A program made the translations under genes and the position numbers. DNA of 54,866 bases from Nitrospirota bacterium (GTDB lineage: Bacteria > Nitrospirota > Nitrospiria > 2-01-FULL-66-17): positions 1-54,866 of the forward strand of contig JACQCD010000003.1 of assembly GCA_016201825.1 (NCBI GenBank), in the 5' to 3' direction. The notes beneath the pieces were generated by a model that worked only from the letters and a program-made list of their open reading frames with translations, was not told the DNA's origin and did no database searches. Shown piece by piece: positions 52,499-54,866 of the stretch (its first letter is position 1; the number at the start of each line of letters is the position of its first letter).

Positions 52499-52555
52499 GC
52501 GTCCTCACGTACGACCCAGTACGCTCCGGGCGCAGACCTCGCTCCGCCTTGCATC
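52475..52555 (-). repeat. Dispersed palindromic repeat, partial copy D, overlapping the der start
   Basis: On the minus strand, 52555 to 52475 matches the inner part of the repeat: GATGCAAGGCGGAG ... GGAGCGTACTGGGTCGTACG ... ACAACGCAGCAG. Inner arms are GTCTGCG (52531-52537) and CGCATGAC (52494-52501), paired with one bulge. Terminal arms are missing. The right arm contains the der start codon (52496-52498), and the loop side holds its ribosome-binding site. Confidence 0.8.
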
Positions 52556-52627
52556 CGCCCCGTCTTGGCGGCCAGGGTGTACTGGGTTGATGACAAACAA
52601 GACATTCTGAAACCATGATCGACCTCG

Positions 52628-54583
52628 TCACAGTGTGGGATCGGTAGGAATTGGATACGCTTCGGTTCCCATGATTTCGGTCGTTCGATACGGACGTTTC
52701 TGGACGAGGTAGCCGTACCATTGCCGAGCCGATTCGGCGAGGATGATCACCGCCAGCAGGGCCACGGACGCCACCAGCGCGGCGTCGAGCCGAAAATTGA
52801 ACGCCTCTTTGGCAACGGTTGCGGCGGCGGCCTTGGCGGAGAAGAGGTCGTAGAGTTGCCACGACGCGGTGAACGTGATCGTGCCGACGAAGACCATCGG
52901 CACCGCGGTCACCCAGAGATACCGGGCCTTGCCCATCTTGATCAAGAGCGTCGTGCCGACGCAGAGCGCGAGCGTGCCGAGGAGCTGGTTGGCCGCGCCG
53001 AACATGGGCCAGATCGTGGAGATCGACCCGTTCGCGATGAGGTAGCCCCACGCCCCGACCACCGCGCCGCTCGCGATTGCCACACCGGGCCCCCAATTTA
53101 AATCGCCGAAGCGCTGATACGCCGAGCTGCCCATCTCCTGGACCAGGTACCGCGCCACGCGGGTCCCCGCGTCGATCGTGGTCAGGATGAACAGCGCTTC
53201 GAATAAGAGCGCGAATTGATACCAATAGGCGATCAACCCCCTCAGGCCGGGAACCGACGCGAAGATCGTGGCCATGCCGACGGCGAGCGAGACCGCTCCC
53301 CCGGGACGCCCCTGGACGTTGGTTTCCACCAATTGGGACAGCTCGCCCACCTCGACCGGCGGAAATCCCATGGCGGTCAACTGCGCTGCCGGGAGCGCGG
53401 TGTTGATCGCGAAGTAATCGCCGGGCAGGAGGATCGACGCCGCGATCAGCGCCATCACACCCACGAAGCTCTCCATCAGCATCGCGCCGTAGCCCACCAG
53501 CGCGTGGCCCTCGCGCTCGAGCATCTTGGGCGTCGTGCCCGAGCAGATCAGCGAATGAAATCCCGAGATCGCGCCGCACGCGATGGTGATGAAGACGAAG
53601 GGAAAGAGCGTGCCCGGGATGATCGGCCCGCCCCCGGCGATGAAGGCCGTGGTGGGCGGCATGTGCAGGTCGGGCGCCATCACGACCACGCCCGTGGCCA
53701 GGAGCACGACCACGCCCACCTTCATGAACGACGAGAGGTAGTCGCGCGGCGCGAGCAGGAGCCAGATCGGCAGGACCGAGGCCACGAATCCGTAGCCCGC
53801 GAGCCCCCAGATCAGGCTCTCGCGCCCGAGGTCGAACCACGAGCCGACCGGCAACGCCGCGACCGGCCGCCCCAAGACCACGGCCGCGAACAGGAGCGCA
53901 ACGCCGATGAGCGAGACCTCGCCCACCCGCCCGGGCCGCCAGCGTTGCAGGTACAGGCCCATGAAGAGCGCAATGGGAATCGTCATCACGAGCGTGAACG
54001 TGCCCCACGCGTTGTGCGCGAGCGCGTTGACCACGGCGAGCCCCAGCCCCGCGAGCGCGACGATGACGATGAACAACACGGCGATCGTGGTGGCCACCCC
54101 GGTGACCACGCCGATCTCATCGCGCGCGATCTGCGGGAGCGACCGCCCGTTGCGCCGCAACGACCCGACCAAGATCACAAAATCCTGAACCGCCCCCGCC
54201 ACCACCGCCCCGATGACGAGCCACAGAAATCCAGGAAGATACCCGAACTGCGCCGCGAGCACCGGCCCCAAGAGCGGCCCCGCCCCCGCAATCGCCGCGA
54301 AGTGGTGACCGAAGAGCACCCAACGATGCGTGGGGTAGAAGTTCTTCCCGTCGTTGAGCCGGTGCGCAGGCGTGACCCTCCGGTCATCGAGGCCGACGAC
54401 GGTGCGCGCCAGGAATCGGCCGTAGAACCGAAACGCCAAGACGTAGAAGCACGCCGCGGCCACCACCATCCACAGCGCGTTGACCTTCTCCTGCGGCCGC
54501 ACGACACCGGTCACAATGGCGAAGGCAAAAGCGCACAGAAGGGCGATCCCCACCCAGAGGGCCTGTCTCAACAACGATCTCAT
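52628..54583 (-). CDS. cstA: Carbon starvation protein CstA (peptide/pyruvate transporter family)
   Basis: A 651-residue polytopic membrane protein with about 16 helices. It shows the CstA signatures VLAFRFYGRFLARTVVGLDDRRVTPAHRLNDG, FYPTHRWVLFGHHFAAIAGAGPLLGPVLAAQ, CGAISGFHSLICSGTTPKMLE, and GAANQLLGTLAL. CstA homologues import peptides or pyruvate under carbon limitation. A strong promoter-like sequence lies so close (54592-54621) that the predicted transcript starts within two or three bases of the ATG, and there is no ribosome-binding site, so translation may be leaderless. It is upstream of der on the same strand, 129 bases apart. Confidence 0.94.
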   Translation of the reverse strand: MRSLLRQALWVGIALLCAFAFAIVTGVVRPQEKVNALWMVVAAACFYVLAFRFYGRFLARTVVGLDDRRVTPAHRLNDGKNFYPTHRWVLFGHHFAAIAGAGPLLGPVLAAQFGYLPGFLWLVIGAVVAGAVQDFVILVGSLRRNGRSLPQIARDEIGVVTGVATTIAVLFIVIVALAGLGLAVVNALAHNAWGTFTLVMTIPIALFMGLYLQRWRPGRVGEVSLIGVALLFAAVVLGRPVAALPVGSWFDLGRESLIWGLAGYGFVASVLPIWLLLAPRDYLSSFMKVGVVVLLATGVVVMAPDLHMPPTTAFIAGGGPIIPGTLFPFVFITIACGAISGFHSLICSGTTPKMLEREGHALVGYGAMLMESFVGVMALIAASILLPGDYFAINTALPAAQLTAMGFPPVEVGELSQLVETNVQGRPGGAVSLAVGMATIFASVPGLRGLIAYWYQFALLFEALFILTTIDAGTRVARYLVQEMGSSAYQRFGDLNWGPGVAIASGAVVGAWGYLIANGSISTIWPMFGAANQLLGTLALCVGTTLLIKMGKARYLWVTAVPMVFVGTITFTASWQLYDLFSAKAAAATVAKEAFNFRLDAALVASVALLAVIILAESARQWYGYLVQKRPYRTTEIMGTEAYPIPTDPTL

Positions 54584-54591
54584 AACGGGCT

Positions 54592-54621
54592 ATCGTAGCG
54601 GAGCGAGGCTGGGGAAGTCAA
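54592..54621 (-). promoter_or_regulatory. Candidate sigma-70 promoter of cstA
   Basis: On the minus strand TTGACT (54616-54621) and TACGAT (54592-54597) are 18 bases apart. The predicted first transcribed base (about 54585) nearly coincides with the ATG of cstA at 54583. Confidence 0.5.
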
Positions 54622-54626
54622 AACAC

Positions 54627-54698
54627 GGCACCAGGATTGAACTTGCACGCCAAAAGGCGTACCGTGGATGCGTATCCCACCAGGAGGGCGCCCGTGCC
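54627..54698 (-). other. tRNA-like relic (possible decayed tRNA-Leu)
   Basis: On the minus strand GGCAC at the 5' end can pair with GTGCC at the 3' end, a variable-arm-like hairpin ACGCC-TTTT-GGCGT is followed by GCAAGTTCAATCC, which resembles the T-arm of type II tRNAs. The anticodon arm is missing and the T-stem does not pair fully, so it is not a working tRNA. Confidence 0.2.
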
Positions 54699-54730
54699 CA
54701 GAAAGTTTTGCAATGCTGATACGTGACGTT

Positions 54731-54866
54731 GAGGCTGTAGAAAAACCCGTTTTAGGAAATATGGTTTGTTGATGAACAAAAAACGACCTCCCAGGATGCC
54801 CTGTATTCGACGATCGCATACCCGGGAGGGGTCAAGGCACCCCCTAAAAACGGTACCGGTGAAGTC
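54731..54866 (+). mobile_element. Possible insertion-sequence end at the window edge
   Basis: GAGGCTGTAGAAAAACCCG (54731-54749) resembles the terminal inverted repeat of IS1182/IS5-like elements, and an open frame from ATG 54772 (MNKKRPPRMPCIRRSHTREG) runs to the window end without a stop. No transposase motif is visible in the 31 codons available, so this remains a guess from the terminal sequence alone. Confidence 0.25.

Noticed and set aside
52491-54008. 505-codon minus-strand open frame overlapping cstA and the der start
   Set aside because: It is the frame-shifted reading of cstA, rich in Arg/Ala/Gly, while the other frame gives an excellent CstA protein.
1-54866. CRISPR array, rRNA operon or intact transposase
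   Set aside because: I found no array of regular repeats with spacers, no rRNA signature and only a stub of a transposase; the four palindromic repeats are irregularly spaced and too long for CRISPR.

Overview
The window is GC-rich, densely coded bacterial chromosome. Gene content (two sets of minor type IV pilins with PilY1, a one-gene cytochrome bd-like oxidase, SMC, PhoH-YbeY-FtsY, MoxR-DUF58-transglutaminase) fits a Gram-negative bacterium. A Nitrospirota/Nitrospira-like origin is my best inference, chiefly from the long bd-like oxidase and the abundant short palindromic dispersed repeats; no rRNA or marker phylogeny is available to prove it.

Layout. 1-986: start of smc (minus, cut by the left edge). 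1192-5188: small CPGC protein, prepilin peptidase, a PAS histidine kinase and a sigma-54 response regulator. 5324-8523: first minor-pilin set (FimT, PilV, PilW and PilX types). 8627-8642: a strong candidate sigma-54 promoter in front of the second set (8679-15517), which ends in a PilY2-like protein and a 1292-residue PilY1. The adjacent kinase/regulator pair is the obvious candidate controller. 15655-17985: phoH-ybeY-ftsY. 18064-20118: PocR-GAF-GAF-GGDEF diguanylate cyclase, divergent from uvrB (20303-22297). 22321-26721: DUF4321 protein, trxB behind two copies of a 25-bp palindromic repeat, cupin, TPR protein, and a short mutY overlapping a mutT-type gene. 26832-33017: thiI, then moxR, DUF58, TgpA-like transglutaminase, an HEAGH membrane protein and a 49-residue zinc ribbon, nearly all overlapping or abutting. 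33000-35496 (minus): F0 ATP synthase genes (atpZ/I-atpB-atpE-atpF) followed by a HAD hydrolase instead of F1 genes. 35600-38146: mscL divergent from the bd-like oxidase.

38150-39110 is a graveyard of a truncated glyoxalase-like gene, a TIGR04255-like fragment and an ISL3 transposase stub. Then come a PEBP protein and, on the minus strand, a six-gene efflux operon (tetR-tolC-adaptor-RND-adaptor-RND) whose last gene has lost a transmembrane segment and its reading frame. The window closes with der, cstA and an IS-like right edge.

The most unusual signal is a roughly 120-126-bp nested palindromic repeat, present three times complete (38197, 39929, 50953) and once partly (52475-52555). Inner stem arms differ between copies in a compensatory way. 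One copy truncates a glyoxalase gene, one begins exactly after an RND stop codon, and the partial copy supplies the ribosome-binding site, start codon and first codons of der, an essential GTPase gene.
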